64,000 bases of DNA, taken from Paraphotobacterium marinum (GTDB lineage Bacteria > Pseudomonadota > Gammaproteobacteria > Enterobacterales > Vibrionaceae). Below are positions 28,456-37,316 of this stretch, piece by piece (position 1 is the first letter of the stretch; the number at the start of each line of letters is the position of its first letter). The stretch covers positions 310,001 to 374,000 of the forward strand of contig NZ_CP022356.1 of NCBI RefSeq assembly GCF_002216855.1, in the 5' to 3' direction. The notes below the pieces were generated by a model. The model saw nothing but the letters and a program-made list of their open reading frames with translations, was not told the DNA's origin and searched no databases. The position numbers were made by a program, and so were the translations under genes.

Positions 28456-29307
28456 TTAGATAAATAACTTTAATAATTCACTATTTTTTCTGCCCTTAAA
28501 AAAAGGAGTTTTAGCAACTAAAAAAATATCATAAATTTTTGTGGTAAAAGGCGTTAATATCTCATTAAGAAGCCCATTTTTAATATCTTTATCCACTGTA
28601 AATGAAGGAAGATAAACCACTCCCAGTGAGTTAATTGCCATACTACTTAATAACCTTGAAGAAGAACATTTTTGTTTCAAATTTATAGCATATTCTTGAT
28701 GATTGAAGTTCCAAGTTGATTTGAAATTTTCAGAATGATCTATGCATGAATAATAAGCCAGTTCTTCAGGCGATTTTGGTACTCCGTGTTGCGCTAGAAA
28801 ATGCGGGGATGCACAAACTCTTTTTTGCCATTGCCCTATTTTTGTTGAGTAAAAATCGCCATCAGGCAGTGGTCCACAAAAGACAACAACGTCAAAGTTT
28901 TCTTCATAAAGTCGATTTAAATAGTTGCCAACTTTCCAATCAATACTTACATTTGGGTGTTGTTCGACATACAAGTTAACTTTGGTTAAGATTGATTCAA
29001 AAAATGAAAATGGTATCCCAATTTTAAAATTTCCCACAAATTGATATGGTTGATTAAGATCGAATTTAATTTGCTCTTCAATTTGTATCAGCTCTTTTAT
29101 TCTAGGCAGGATATTAATACCCATCTCTGTTAAACAGACAAATCGAGTGTTTCTATGAAATAACTTAGTATTATAGTAGCTCTCTAATTCATTAATCTTT
29201 TTAGATACAATTGAAATTGATAAATTCAGTTCCTTGGCAGTTTTTCTAAAATTTAATGTTTGAGCTAGCTTATCAAATATTTTGTAGTGTAAAACTTTCA
29301 ATTTCAT
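28456..29307 (-). CDS. LysR-type transcriptional regulator
   Basis: 283 residues. N-terminal winged helix-turn-helix (residues 1-60: FDKLAQTLNFRKTAKELNLS then ISIVSKKINELE) and a LysR substrate-binding domain from ~88. Most LysR regulators act on a divergent neighbour; here that is the frameshifted YciI-like gene starting at 29415, and the 108-bp spacer is the natural operator region. Effector unknown. Confidence 0.9.
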   Translation of the reverse strand: MKLKVLHYKIFDKLAQTLNFRKTAKELNLSISIVSKKINELESYYNTKLFHRNTRFVCLTEMGINILPRIKELIQIEEQIKFDLNQPYQFVGNFKIGIPFSFFESILTKVNLYVEQHPNVSIDWKVGNYLNRLYEENFDVVVFCGPLPDGDFYSTKIGQWQKRVCASPHFLAQHGVPKSPEELAYYSCIDHSENFKSTWNFNHQEYAINLKQKCSSSRLLSSMAINSLGVVYLPSFTVDKDIKNGLLNEILTPFTTKIYDIFLVAKTPFFKGRKNSELLKLFI

Positions 29308-29414
29308 TGATTCTATTTTGATATCAGTGATTCTTAATTTTTATTGTTTAAATGATAATGTAATCAAAGTAAGATTTCCATATAAACTAAAAATAGAAAA
29401 AACGGTGATATGAA

Positions 29415-29707
29415 ATGGTAATAATTGATATTAAATATAAAAAAAATTAGATGTTGTCGACCAGTTTAGAAAAGAACATATTGAATACCTTTCTCGGTTT
29501 TATGAACAAGGCCTAATTATAGCATCGGGTCCATACAATAATCGTTCGGGCGGACTTATTATTTCAATTATGGATTCAAAATCAGCTTATGCTTACATGA
29601 AAAATGATCCATTTTATATCCATGATATCGGTGATTTTCAAATTAAGGAATTTGAGCCTACCAAAATAACAAATGGGTTCAATAAATTAATCAATGATAT
29701 GAGGTGA
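29415..29707 (+). pseudogene. YciI-like protein gene with a single-base frameshift
   Basis: Starts ATG GTA ATA ATT GAT. After the run of eight A (29439-29446) the frame hits TAG. One extra A would give continuous reading: KKLDVVDQFRKEHIEYLSRF, ASGPYNNRSGGLIISI, DPFYIHDIGDFQIKEFEPT. That is the YciI/YCII small-enzyme family (about 97 residues; G-P and DPF motifs intact). The rest of the frame is clean, so the shift is recent, a phase-variable tract, or a sequencing error. Divergent from the LysR gene. Confidence 0.8.
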
Positions 29708-29822
29708 TTCTGCAATAAATGATTTATAGATTGGTTATGTGAATTTTATTAGCAAAATTAAATAGCAGAGTAAAATTATAAAACTTTTATGAATGCTAAA
29801 AATATACAAATTTTAAGAAATG

Positions 29823-29937
29823 AATTTGAACTATTTTGAAAAGTACGACTCTATATAAGTGTTAGAATTTTTTCATTTTTCCTTGTTTATTTATATTCAT
29901 ACGTTTTGAAGCCCTCACCTTGATGAGGGTTTTTTTA
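29823..29937 (+). repeat. Family B repeat, complete, with terminator
   Basis: Full element with TATATAAGTGTTAGAA, the pyrimidine motif TTTTTCCTTGTTTA and terminator CCCTCACCTTGATGAGGG plus T7. The loop differs from other copies while the CCCTCA/TGAGGG stem is kept. Confidence 0.8.
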
Positions 29938-29975
29938 TGTCCCTAAATTAAGCAAATGGATAATGGACGTTTTGT

Positions 29976-30030
29976 TTGTAAGACATTGACCATTCATTGA
30001 TGAGAAATATGAAGAATCTCACTTCACAAT
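29976..30030 (+). promoter_or_regulatory. Conserved upstream block of family A RNA copy 1
   Basis: TTGTAAGACATTGACCATTC then TGAGAAATATGAAGAATCTCA, an imperfect palindrome (TGAGA...TCTCA). It is 123 bp before the RNA start, identical in spacing in copies 2 and 3. It resembles the response-regulator boxes upstream of rsmY/rsmZ in Legionella (TNAGAAATTTCTNA). Likely activator site. Confidence 0.55.
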
Positions 30031-30143
30031 TTTTTTTAAAATATATATAAATCAATAAGATAACCTTGTATCAATTGTCTGACACTCACTTTTTTTATGA
30101 AAACCGCCCTACTTTAATTCTTTTGATTTGTTATTATTTACGC

Positions 30144-30297
30144 ATCACTTAGGATGAGTGATAGTACTGAGGACTAGTAGCTGACCAAGGAAAGGTCGAT
30201 AAGAGGAAAGGATTTCCTAAAAATCTAGGAACAGTTGCACATGGATGTGTAGAAAAAAATTATACCCGCAATGTTTTAACGTTGCGGGTTTATTTTA
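30144..30297 (+). ncRNA. CsrB/RsmY/RsmZ-type CsrA-sequestering sRNA, copy 1
   Basis: About 154 nt with GGA at 30152, 30171, 30189, 30205, 30210, 30228 and 30243. Hairpins expose them: ATCACT-TAGGATG-AGTGAT, TACT-GAGGACT-AGTA, GACC-AAGGAAA-GGTC, AGGAAA-GGA-TTTCCT and CACA-TGGA-TGTG. The last matches the CsrA consensus core ACAxGGAUGU closely. It ends in CCCGCAATG-TTTTAA-CGTTGCGGG plus a T-rich tail. No open frame of note. A TATTAT -10-like box lies just upstream with a poor -35, as expected for activator-dependent transcription. The role is to bind CsrA/RsmA and release its mRNA targets. The family assignment rests on structure, not a database match. Confidence 0.85.
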
Positions 30298-30386
30298 CTC
30301 TCAAAATCTTTTGAGCATTGTCTTTTTCTTCAAACTTCTATTCATGTTTTTCTTTGTCTTCAATAAAATTGATTTTATTTAAAATT

Positions 30387-30508
30387 AATTTGAACTATTT
30401 TGAAAAGTACGACTCTATATAAGTGTTAGAATTTTTTTCATTTTTCCTTGTTTATTTATATTTATATTCATACGTTTTGAAGCCCTCACATTGTTGAGGG
30501 TTTTTTTA
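30387..30508 (+). repeat. Family B repeat, complete, paired with A copy 1
   Basis: Starts 90 bp after the A terminator. Same core and terminator CCCTCACATTGTTGAGGG plus T7; it has a small insertion (TATTTATATT repeated) before the terminator, also found in the copy at 36945. Confidence 0.8.
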
Positions 30509-30651
30509 TGGTTAAACACGCTGCCCTTTTTCTAACGCCATATTTTGATGAGTATTCTTCTTTAATTTATTTCTTATACCTATTTTAATTCTTAGTTTGT
30601 TTAATTTGGCACTAAATCTAATTTGTAAAAAATATTACAAATTTATATATT

Positions 30652-30670
30652 TTGCGCCAAGAAGGCGCAA
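30652..30670. terminator. Bidirectional terminator hairpin after the 30675 lipoprotein
   Basis: TTGCGCC-AAGAA-GGCGCAA, a perfect 7-bp stem followed by T6 on the plus strand and an A/T-rich tail on the minus strand. It overlaps the immediate 3' side of the lipoprotein gene. Confidence 0.65.
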
Positions 30671-30674
30671 TTTT

Positions 30675-31331
30675 TTAAGTGCTGCTTTTGGGCATAGCCA
30701 GAAAATATTCATGCATTGTTAAACGGATATGTTTTTCTAATAATTGTTGTGCTAAATCATCTCCGTGCCTGTAGCTATCGAAGCCACCCCTTTCATGTTC
30801 TATTTCATCATAAACAGTATACATACCTTCATGAACTTTGTTTTCCTTATTATCAAAGAGCTCATACTTGATATCAAAATCACCAATTATAGAATAATCA
30901 TCACTTGCTAAACCCAAAGATAAAATTCCTTTCGCTAATGATGTACCAAGATTATATTCTTGATAGGCAGGCCCCTTTTTGTCTTTTGCTTTTAAGTATA
31001 CTAAAAGTTTGTAATCACTTAATGGACTTTGTGTTATTGAGGAGTTTAATGGTAGTTGTTGTTTTACAATTTCATCGAACCTACTCAAAACTCTACTTGA
31101 TGCTATGGATAACTTGGCATCTTTTATTGGCGCAAACTTTTGTTGCTTGCCACCTGAAAAAATTCCTGGCTCTGGTTGGCTATAATAAACTTTTACATAA
31201 ACTTTTTTATTTTCTAAGTTTTTGTTTTGGATTGGTTCAATAACTGGCATATTAACCACACCTTTAGTAGCACATCCAGAAAGAACTATTGAAAACAACA
31301 AAATCATGACGGATTTGGAAATTTTTATCAT
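30675..31331 (-). CDS. Lipoprotein of unknown function
   Basis: 218 residues. Lipobox VLSGC (Cys20). The mature part has a mixed alpha/beta pattern with a possible short amphipathic stretch (TSLAKGILSLGL, 128-139) and ends in a helical region. It resembles DUF4410/DUF4136-type envelope lipoproteins only in general layout, so no family is assigned. Element P (31381-31470) lies just upstream; ribosome site AAGGTGG. Confidence 0.7.
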   Translation of the reverse strand: MIKISKSVMILLFSIVLSGCATKGVVNMPVIEPIQNKNLENKKVYVKVYYSQPEPGIFSGGKQQKFAPIKDAKLSIASSRVLSRFDEIVKQQLPLNSSITQSPLSDYKLLVYLKAKDKKGPAYQEYNLGTSLAKGILSLGLASDDYSIIGDFDIKYELFDNKENKVHEGMYTVYDEIEHERGGFDSYRHGDDLAQQLLEKHIRLTMHEYFLAMPKSST

Positions 31332-31380
31332 ATTACCACCTTATTTATAAAATTACTTTTAAAATATAAAACTCAAGGGA

Positions 31381-31470
31381 TTAAAACGGACACTATTTTT
31401 ATGAATAAAATCATATGGTAATATTTGTGATAAGCCTCATAAAAAATCTATAATTACATGATATTTTAAG
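31381..31470 (-). promoter_or_regulatory. Shared upstream element P, copy 3
   Basis: TTAAAACGGACACTATTTTT, AATAAAATC, GTAATATTTGTGAT and AATCTATAATTACATGAT, parallel to the other two copies. It begins 50 bp upstream of the lipoprotein start. Confidence 0.55.
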
Positions 31471-31579
31471 ATTTAATGTTGGGTTGGATTGTTTGGAAAA
31501 CAAATTTTTGATATTTTTTCTGGAAGTAGATTTAACGTTTGATATTGTGTCTTATGTTTTGATGAGTGGCTACTTGTCA

Positions 31580-31616
31580 TACCCGTAATGTTTTCACGTT
31601 GCGGGTTTATTTTACG
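31580..31616 (+). terminator. Relic family-A terminator
   Basis: CCCGTAATGTTTTCACG then TTGCGGGTTTATTTT: the terminator and downstream spacer of family A are present but the GGA-hairpin body is gone. It precedes the B copy at 31703 at the usual distance. Confidence 0.7.
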
Positions 31617-31702
31617 CTCAAAGTCTTTTGAACACTCCCTTTTTCTTTAAACTTCTATTCATATTTTCTTTGTCTTCAATAAAATTGATTTTATTTAAAA
31701 TT

Positions 31703-31818
31703 AATTTGAACTATTTTGAAAAGTACGACTCTATATAAGTGTTAGAATTTTTTTCATTTTTCCTTGTTTATTTATATTCATACGTTTTGAAGCCCTCACA
31801 ATGTTGAGGGTTTTTTTA
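31703..31818 (+). repeat. Family B repeat, complete
   Basis: Core identical to other copies; terminator CCCTCACAATGTTGAGGG plus T7. It follows the relic A terminator with the standard A-B spacer. Confidence 0.8.
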
Positions 31819-31859
31819 TTGGTAAATTTAATATTAAAATATGTAGTCATAGTTAAATT

Positions 31860-32339
31860 TTAAGGGTTAAACTTTTCCATAACGAAGTTTACAAGTTTAA
31901 CTGTTCTAATAGCGACTTCTTGTTGTTTAATAACTTTAAATCCTTTAGCTTCAAAAAATGGTTTGGCAGTAATACTCACTTCAGCAAACACTTTCTTAAG
32001 ATTTAAATGATTAGCTGTCTTGAAAACTTCTTTCATGAGCGATGTTCCAATACCTCTACCTTGAAATTTATGATGTACGTAGAAACAATCGATATGTCCA
32101 CTGGATTCCAGCTCTACAAAACCAACGACTATACCATCAATAGAAGCCACCAAGGGTGGAATAGCTTTCCACTTTTTAAACCAAACACTTAACTCTAATG
32201 ATAAAGTTGGTGCCCATGCCTCTACTTGTTCCTCAGAATAGTCTTTTATATTAATATGATGAATAGTGTTATAGTAGATATTTACCAAGTGTTGGGCATC
32301 AGAAGGTTTATAGGCTCGAATAAAAATTTTGTTGTTCAT
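31860..32339 (-). CDS. GNAT-family N-acetyltransferase
   Basis: 159 residues. Acetyl-CoA binding motif A reads FQGRGIGTSLM (QGRGIG at 93-98), preceded by the strand DCFYVHH and followed by helix and KPFFEAKGFKV (motif B). Family length is normal. The substrate cannot be told; the overall pattern is like small-molecule acetyltransferases of the YafP/ElaA kind. AGGG lies 5 bases before the ATG. Convergent with the B repeat. Confidence 0.88.
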   Translation of the reverse strand: MNNKIFIRAYKPSDAQHLVNIYYNTIHHINIKDYSEEQVEAWAPTLSLELSVWFKKWKAIPPLVASIDGIVVGFVELESSGHIDCFYVHHKFQGRGIGTSLMKEVFKTANHLNLKKVFAEVSITAKPFFEAKGFKVIKQQEVAIRTVKLVNFVMEKFNP

Positions 32340-32501
32340 ATGACCCTATACCATTTCCTAAAATTAATACCATATTGATTATTACATATATCAAATACCT
32401 AACATAATTTAATTCTCATCTTAATGTTTCAGGAATTTTTTAAATATAACTTTATAAATCCACTAAATTTAAGATAACTAATGCAGATAATTGACATTTT
32501 T

Positions 32502-32556
32502 TTGTAAGACATTGACCATTCATTGATGAGAAATATGAATAATCTCACTTCACAAT
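32502..32556 (+). promoter_or_regulatory. Conserved upstream block of family A RNA copy 2
   Basis: TTGTAAGACATTGACCATTC then TGAGAAATATGAATAATCTCA, 123 bp upstream of the RNA start. One base differs from copy 1 in the palindrome centre. Confidence 0.55.
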
Positions 32557-32669
32557 ATTTAAGTAAAACCATATAAATCAATAAGATAACCTTGTATCAA
32601 TTGACTGATACTCACTTTTTTTATTCAAACCACCCTACTTTGCTTCTTTTGATTTGTTATCATTTATCC

Positions 32670-32823
32670 ATCACTTAGGATGAGTGATAGTACTGAGGAC
32701 TAGTAGCTGACCAAGGAAAGGTCGATAAGAGGAAAGGATTTCCTAAAAATCTAGGAACAGTTGCACATGGATGTGTAGAAAAAAATTATACCCGCAGTGT
32801 TTTCACGTTGCGGGTTTATTTTA
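32670..32823 (+). ncRNA. CsrB/RsmY/RsmZ-type CsrA-sequestering sRNA, copy 2
   Basis: Body identical to copy 1 in all seven GGA motifs and hairpins. The terminator arm changes to CCCGCAGTG, which still pairs (G-U), and the loop is TTTTCA. Confidence 0.85.
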
Positions 32824-32912
32824 ATCTCAAAAATCTTTTGAGCATTGTCTTTTTCTTCGAACTTCTATTCATATTTTCTAGGTCTTCAATGAGATTAATT
32901 TTATTTAAAATT

Positions 32913-33028
32913 AATTTGAACTATTTTGAAAAGTACGACTCTATATAAGTGTTAGAATTTTTTTCATTTTTCCTTGTTTATTTATATTCATACGTTTTGA
33001 AGCCCTCACATTGTTGAGGGTTTTTTTA
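32913..33028 (+). repeat. Family B repeat, complete, paired with A copy 2
   Basis: Same spacer from A as in copy 1; terminator CCCTCACATTGTTGAGGG plus T7. Confidence 0.8.
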
Positions 33029-33278
33029 TGTGTATAAATCTACAATTTTTTGATTTGAAATAATAGGATTTAAAAATAAATAATTTCTAAAAAAAATTTA
33101 AGATTTACTAAAATGAATAGTGAATAAACGTATTCATTGTATTTTTTCAAAAGGTTTGTTTTTTTGTAATAGAAAATGTTTGATGAGATAAAGATAATGG
33201 CCCCAGAAAAATGAGTAATAATTTGAGCCTACTTATAAATTTAGATTGCTCCTGTTATTTTATTTTTCTAATGGAACG

Positions 33279-33370
33279 ATTTTAAAACTTTCATTACAGT
33301 ATAGGACATACAGAAAAATGAACATTTATTTATATAAAATCACGCTTACGCTTCAACCTCCACCCAACCC
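33279..33370 (+). promoter_or_regulatory. Element S upstream of the 933-residue secreted protein
   Basis: Reads ATGAACATTTATTTATATAA, then AATCACGCTTACGCTTCAAC and CTCC. The same block, in the same orientation relative to the gene, precedes the RHS gene at 41555 (41815-41905) and the lectin-domain gene at 48852 (48940-49030). TATATAAAAT is a -10-like box; CAACCTCC would be near the transcript start. Confidence 0.6.
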
Positions 33371-33599
33371 ATACTAACTCAATTAATGTCTTTAATGACA
33401 ACAAAATTAAGATTTCCAATATAGAATTAAGCAACTTTAATGTAATTGATGAAATTTTAAAAAAATGATTATGTACTTATGATTTGAATATCACATATTT
33501 AAATGGGTATTTTTATTTTTTTTATAAAACTCAATTATATAACTTTTACGTTTTAATTTTATAAACTCGCTAACTTTTTTTAAATACAAGATTATTTAT

Positions 33600-36401
33600 A
33601 TGAAAAATTTATATACTAAAATAATATGTGGTTCTTTAACGACTATTATGTCACTTTCAATCTTTGCTAAAACACAAGACTTTCAATTAGGTCGAATAAA
33701 TACTGAAAGCAATACAATAAACAATCAAACCCAAGAAATTTATAATCCAAGTGAGCCATTTCTGAGCTATTCAAAAGAATATGGCCCAGTTTATGCTCGA
33801 ACATTCACTGAGGAAAAAGTGGGTCCTAAATTTTGGATGATAGATATTTTAAAAGATTTTATTATTTTTGGAATTACAGAAGCGGGAACAGCAGCAATAT
33901 TTCCTAATCCAGACACACAAATTATAGCTAAGCTAGACAAAATGAAAAAACAAATGGACTATATCCAAACTCAAATTGGAGGTTCACAAGCAGCAAGCGT
34001 TAATAAAACTTTACAAACTATCTCAGATGAGCACGTTCCTATTAATGAAATGTCAAAGCTTTTAACAAATACATTTGAAGGAATAAACCATTATAATGAA
34101 AGCACTCAAACAATAGATTCAACTCCTACTAATACTTTTTATAACCCTACTCCAGAGAATTCTTTTTTCCCCGTTAATGAATCTGTAATATCTTTATATG
34201 ATAATCAACAGATTTTATGGCATGATATTGATTGGTATGACAGTCATCATCAAGACAGTCAATATTACGATTATGGAATTCTCAATGCCATTACAACCAA
34301 TAGTGCATCTCGAGAGACTCAAGGACTCTCAAAATTGAGTAGCAATTCAATACCTCCCGTAAGTCAACTACGAGACGATTCTATCGACACTATGTTCCAA
34401 CTTTTCAGTTATTATTCAGGTCATCCAACGATAGATTTAAATGACAACGATAAAATTTTAAATGACCTTTATCAAAGTAGTTTGTACGCACTCACATTTG
34501 ATGCAGAGCTGGGTGTTTTTCAAACTTTAGCAGGATTACCTCAGCGCAATCAAGTTAACCATTTTAAAGATCAAAGGGAAGCAGAAAAAACGTATATTGA
34601 TGCAATCAACCAGTTGCATGATGATTATCATAATTACTTTGGCTTCACAAATATGCAAGATAATCCAGCTTATGTGACCATATGTAATAATGACAAACAT
34701 CACGACATAGCAACAAAACATGAGGGTGAGCATGGCATTACCTCTAACTTTAAGGGTACAATTAAAGTTTCAGGTAAAGATATAAGTGTGGATGTCCCTT
34801 ATCAAACATGTAAAACATATGCAGTTGGCACTTCCGAAACTTCTACAGGTGACACCATTTTGGAGCAAAATGATTACAGTCAGACTTGGCGTGATAACTC
34901 AATCCAGGGAGATGTCAGTTATTTTTATTATGCAATTGATGTAGATGATGATCTTAAGGCTTCTTTTGATGAAGCAAATCAAAATAAAGAACATAAATTT
35001 TATAAATGGGATATTACGCAATGTGAATACCCAACGATATATACAGGAACACTTTATCGTCAATCCAATTTCCCTAAAGGACTAAAAGGAGATATTTATA
35101 AAGGGGAATGTACTGCAACATTTAGTACAAGTAAAACTCCATTTGACCATAAAGATAGTGACGGAAAGGAACCTCAAGATACTGATAACCACGATATTTA
35201 TACAGAGATAGAAACGACCAAACCACAAGATATATTAAAACATCAAACATGCCCTGATCCTAAAGCTATACAGTATGATTCAGACAAGCATGTATATTAT
35301 GCAGATGTTCAAGAGTATACCTTTTCTGATCAAAGTTCGAAACCTGTAAAGGCAGGTAATAGAGAATGGATTTCAACCCAAACTGATAACGAATCTATGA
35401 CAGGATTTAACTTTAAAAATGTTAAATTAACATTGAAAAATCCTTCAAACCATATTACTGATCCTGTTGTCGCTGAGGCTAACAATGAAACATTCAACCC
35501 TGTTTGTACATACACAGATAGCACAGGCACTGACATTAGTCTGAATTGGAAAGGTAATTTAGAAACAACTCAAGATATCCCAGATTCTAAATATTTAGGA
35601 CATATTGTTTATCCAAGTCGTATTCCCAAGTCCTTAGCTGACCAAGTTGACAACGCAACAAATTGGAACTATGTAGATGGTTTAGAGAAGTGCTCTTCAA
35701 CCAAACCTATAGATTGTGCATGGTTACCAAAAGCAATTTCCCCAACAGATTCGATTGTCAAATTTGATTCACATGATATTCCAAAAACTGATTTCATTGA
35801 TAATATCCAATATCTTGATACAGATAATGTTGTTGAAATTTCATGGGATTGGTTAAGCACAGCAACCTCTTCTTGCAAAGTATGGATTAACAATTTTCAT
35901 GGAAAAAATTTGACAAAAATTAAAAACCCTAAATCTAGTTTCTCAGATATAATTAAAGATACCTCAGCACAGGAATTTGATTATAATCTTGGCGTCAGTT
36001 GTTCCGATGAACAACCAGAAAAGTGGACTCAAATTAAAGTCTCCAAACAACCTGCTGAAAATTGTCCAGCACCGAAAGTATCTTTTACTAGAGCAGATGA
36101 TGGTGAAGTAACTTTAAAATGGGATCAAGTTGATAAGGCTTTATCTTATGAAGTACGTGATTGGGATCATCACGTTCATCAATCAAAAATAAAAAATAAT
36201 AGCTTCATAGATACTTCAACGCAAGGATCTACCAAAAAACTTCAATATTTCGTTGTCTCCAACTGTGCAGATAACCAAACGTCTAGTGAAGTTAAAGTCA
36301 ATATACCTGCTAAATCTTCAGATATTCAAATGAGCCGAACTTTGCATAAAAGTGGACAGCATAATAACGAAGTGATACACAAAATGCTGTCTTTAAATTA
36401 A
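33600..36401 (+). CDS. Large exported protein with two C-terminal FN3-like modules
   Basis: 933 residues, signal peptide 1-23 (IICGSLTTIMSLSIFA-K). N-terminal part has a hydrophobic stretch (DILKDFIIFGITEAGTAAIF, ~82-101) and a short coiled-coil (IIAKLDKMKKQMDYIQTQI). The middle is Asp/Asn-rich with paired cysteines. Residues ~733-815 (VVEISWDWLS, SCKVWINNFHG, DYNLGVSCSDE) match a module of the 1102-residue RHS protein at 42317. A second similar beta module (VTLKWDQVDKALSYEVRDWD) is at ~820-905. No enzymatic motif recognised. It has its own S promoter element and a strong terminator. Probably a surface or released protein of the same system as the RHS/lectin genes (inference). Confidence 0.75.
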   Translation: MKNLYTKIICGSLTTIMSLSIFAKTQDFQLGRINTESNTINNQTQEIYNPSEPFLSYSKEYGPVYARTFTEEKVGPKFWMIDILKDFIIFGITEAGTAAIFPNPDTQIIAKLDKMKKQMDYIQTQIGGSQAASVNKTLQTISDEHVPINEMSKLLTNTFEGINHYNESTQTIDSTPTNTFYNPTPENSFFPVNESVISLYDNQQILWHDIDWYDSHHQDSQYYDYGILNAITTNSASRETQGLSKLSSNSIPPVSQLRDDSIDTMFQLFSYYSGHPTIDLNDNDKILNDLYQSSLYALTFDAELGVFQTLAGLPQRNQVNHFKDQREAEKTYIDAINQLHDDYHNYFGFTNMQDNPAYVTICNNDKHHDIATKHEGEHGITSNFKGTIKVSGKDISVDVPYQTCKTYAVGTSETSTGDTILEQNDYSQTWRDNSIQGDVSYFYYAIDVDDDLKASFDEANQNKEHKFYKWDITQCEYPTIYTGTLYRQSNFPKGLKGDIYKGECTATFSTSKTPFDHKDSDGKEPQDTDNHDIYTEIETTKPQDILKHQTCPDPKAIQYDSDKHVYYADVQEYTFSDQSSKPVKAGNREWISTQTDNESMTGFNFKNVKLTLKNPSNHITDPVVAEANNETFNPVCTYTDSTGTDISLNWKGNLETTQDIPDSKYLGHIVYPSRIPKSLADQVDNATNWNYVDGLEKCSSTKPIDCAWLPKAISPTDSIVKFDSHDIPKTDFIDNIQYLDTDNVVEISWDWLSTATSSCKVWINNFHGKNLTKIKNPKSSFSDIIKDTSAQEFDYNLGVSCSDEQPEKWTQIKVSKQPAENCPAPKVSFTRADDGEVTLKWDQVDKALSYEVRDWDHHVHQSKIKNNSFIDTSTQGSTKKLQYFVVSNCADNQTSSEVKVNIPAKSSDIQMSRTLHKSGQHNNEVIHKMLSLN

Positions 36402-36467
36402 TAGGGGCATCATCTTAAAAAACTTGGACTTTAATTTAAAATTTTTAAAGACGACTATTTATTCCTT

Positions 36468-36497
36468 AAGCTCTCAATATCTTGAGAGCTTTTTTTG
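36468..36497 (+). terminator. Intrinsic terminator of the 933-residue gene
   Basis: AAGCTCTCAA-TAT-CTTGAGAGCTT followed by T7: a strong GC-containing hairpin 67 bp after the stop. Confidence 0.9.
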
Positions 36498-36534
36498 TAA
36501 CATTAAAATGTGGTATGGACAATTGACGTTTAGT

Positions 36535-36590
36535 TTGTAAGAGATTGACTATTCATTGATGAGAAATATGAAGAATCTCACTTCACAATA
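36535..36590 (+). promoter_or_regulatory. Conserved upstream block of family A RNA copy 3
   Basis: TTGTAAGAGATTGACTATTC then TGAGAAATATGAAGAATCTCA, 123 bp upstream of the RNA. Confidence 0.55.
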
Positions 36591-36702
36591 ATCAATAAAA
36601 ATAATATAAAACAATAATATAACTTTGTATCAATTGCCTGATACCCATTTTTTTTATGAAAGCCACCCTACTTTGCTTCTTTCGATTTGTTATTATTTTC
36701 CC

Positions 36703-36856
36703 ATCACTTAGGATGAGTGATAGTACTGAGGACTAGTAGCTGACCAAGGAAAGGTCGATAAGAGGAAAGGATTTCCTAAAAATCTAGGAACAGTTGCACA
36801 TGGATGTGTAGAAAAAAATTATACCCGCAATGTTTGAACGTTGCGGGTTTATTTTA
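36703..36856 (+). ncRNA. CsrB/RsmY/RsmZ-type CsrA-sequestering sRNA, copy 3
   Basis: All seven GGA motifs and five hairpins as in copy 1. Terminator loop is TTTGAA, which extends the stem slightly. Confidence 0.85.
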
Positions 36857-36944
36857 CTCTCAAAATCTTTTGAGCATTGTCTTTTTCTTCAAACTTCTAT
36901 CCATATTTTCTTTGTCTTCAATGAAATTAATTTTATTTAAAATT

Positions 36945-37066
36945 AATTTGAACTATTTTGAAAAGTAAGACTCTATATAAGTGTTAGAATTTTTTTCATT
37001 TTTCCTTGTTTATTTATATTTATATTCATACGTTTTGAAGCCCTCACATTGTTGAGGGTTTTTTTA
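36945..37066 (+). repeat. Family B repeat, complete, paired with A copy 3
   Basis: Has AAGTAAGACTC where others have AAGTACGACTC and the same extra TATTTATATT as the 30387 copy; terminator CCCTCACATTGTTGAGGG plus T7. Confidence 0.8.
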
Positions 37067-37316
37067 TGCGGGTTTATTAAACCTTTATTAAATATCTAAA
37101 CTTTAATAAATGAACAGATTATTTATACTCCAAATGGAATAATAAAAGTATAAAAAGAAATCAAAAAATCATAAGCTTCTATTTTAATCGTTCTTTTATT
37201 CAGACAATATTCAGAAATTTTATTAATGCAATATGTTATTGTATGAACGCATTTTGAATTATTTTAAATTGCAAATATTTAAGTTTAACTTATTAAGATA
37301 ACAAAGGAATCAGTTC

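Larger units (their letters stand above)
29708..30674. other. Intergenic sRNA cluster: B, A, B
   Basis: About 970 bp without a protein gene, filled by family B (29823-29937), the conserved upstream block (29976-30030), family A copy 1 (30144-30297) and family B (30387-30508). All listed separately. Confidence 0.7.
31332..31859. other. Intergenic region: element P, A remnant and B copy
   Basis: Holds element P (31381-31470), a relic consisting only of the family-A terminator (31580-31616, CCCGTAATGTTTTCACG, then TTGCGGG), and a complete family-B copy. Confidence 0.6.
32340..33599. other. Long intergenic region: A copy 2, B copy and element S
   Basis: 1.26 kb with the upstream block (32502-32556), A (32670-32823), B (32913-33028) and the secretion-gene upstream element S (33279-33370). 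The remaining ~230 bp before 33600 would be the leader of the 933-residue gene. Confidence 0.65.
36402..37316. other. Intergenic region: terminator, A copy 3 and B copy
   Basis: No protein gene. Contains the terminator, the upstream block (36535-36590), A (36703-36856) and B (36945-37066), then ~250 bp of AT-rich promoter region for the acetolactate decarboxylase-like gene. Confidence 0.6.

Noticed and set aside
30144-30297. Family A as 6S RNA, tmRNA or a riboswitch
   Set aside because: Too short for 6S or tmRNA, no tRNA-like ends, and it is followed by a terminator and spacer rather than a coding region. The repeated GGA loops fit Csr/Rsm RNAs.
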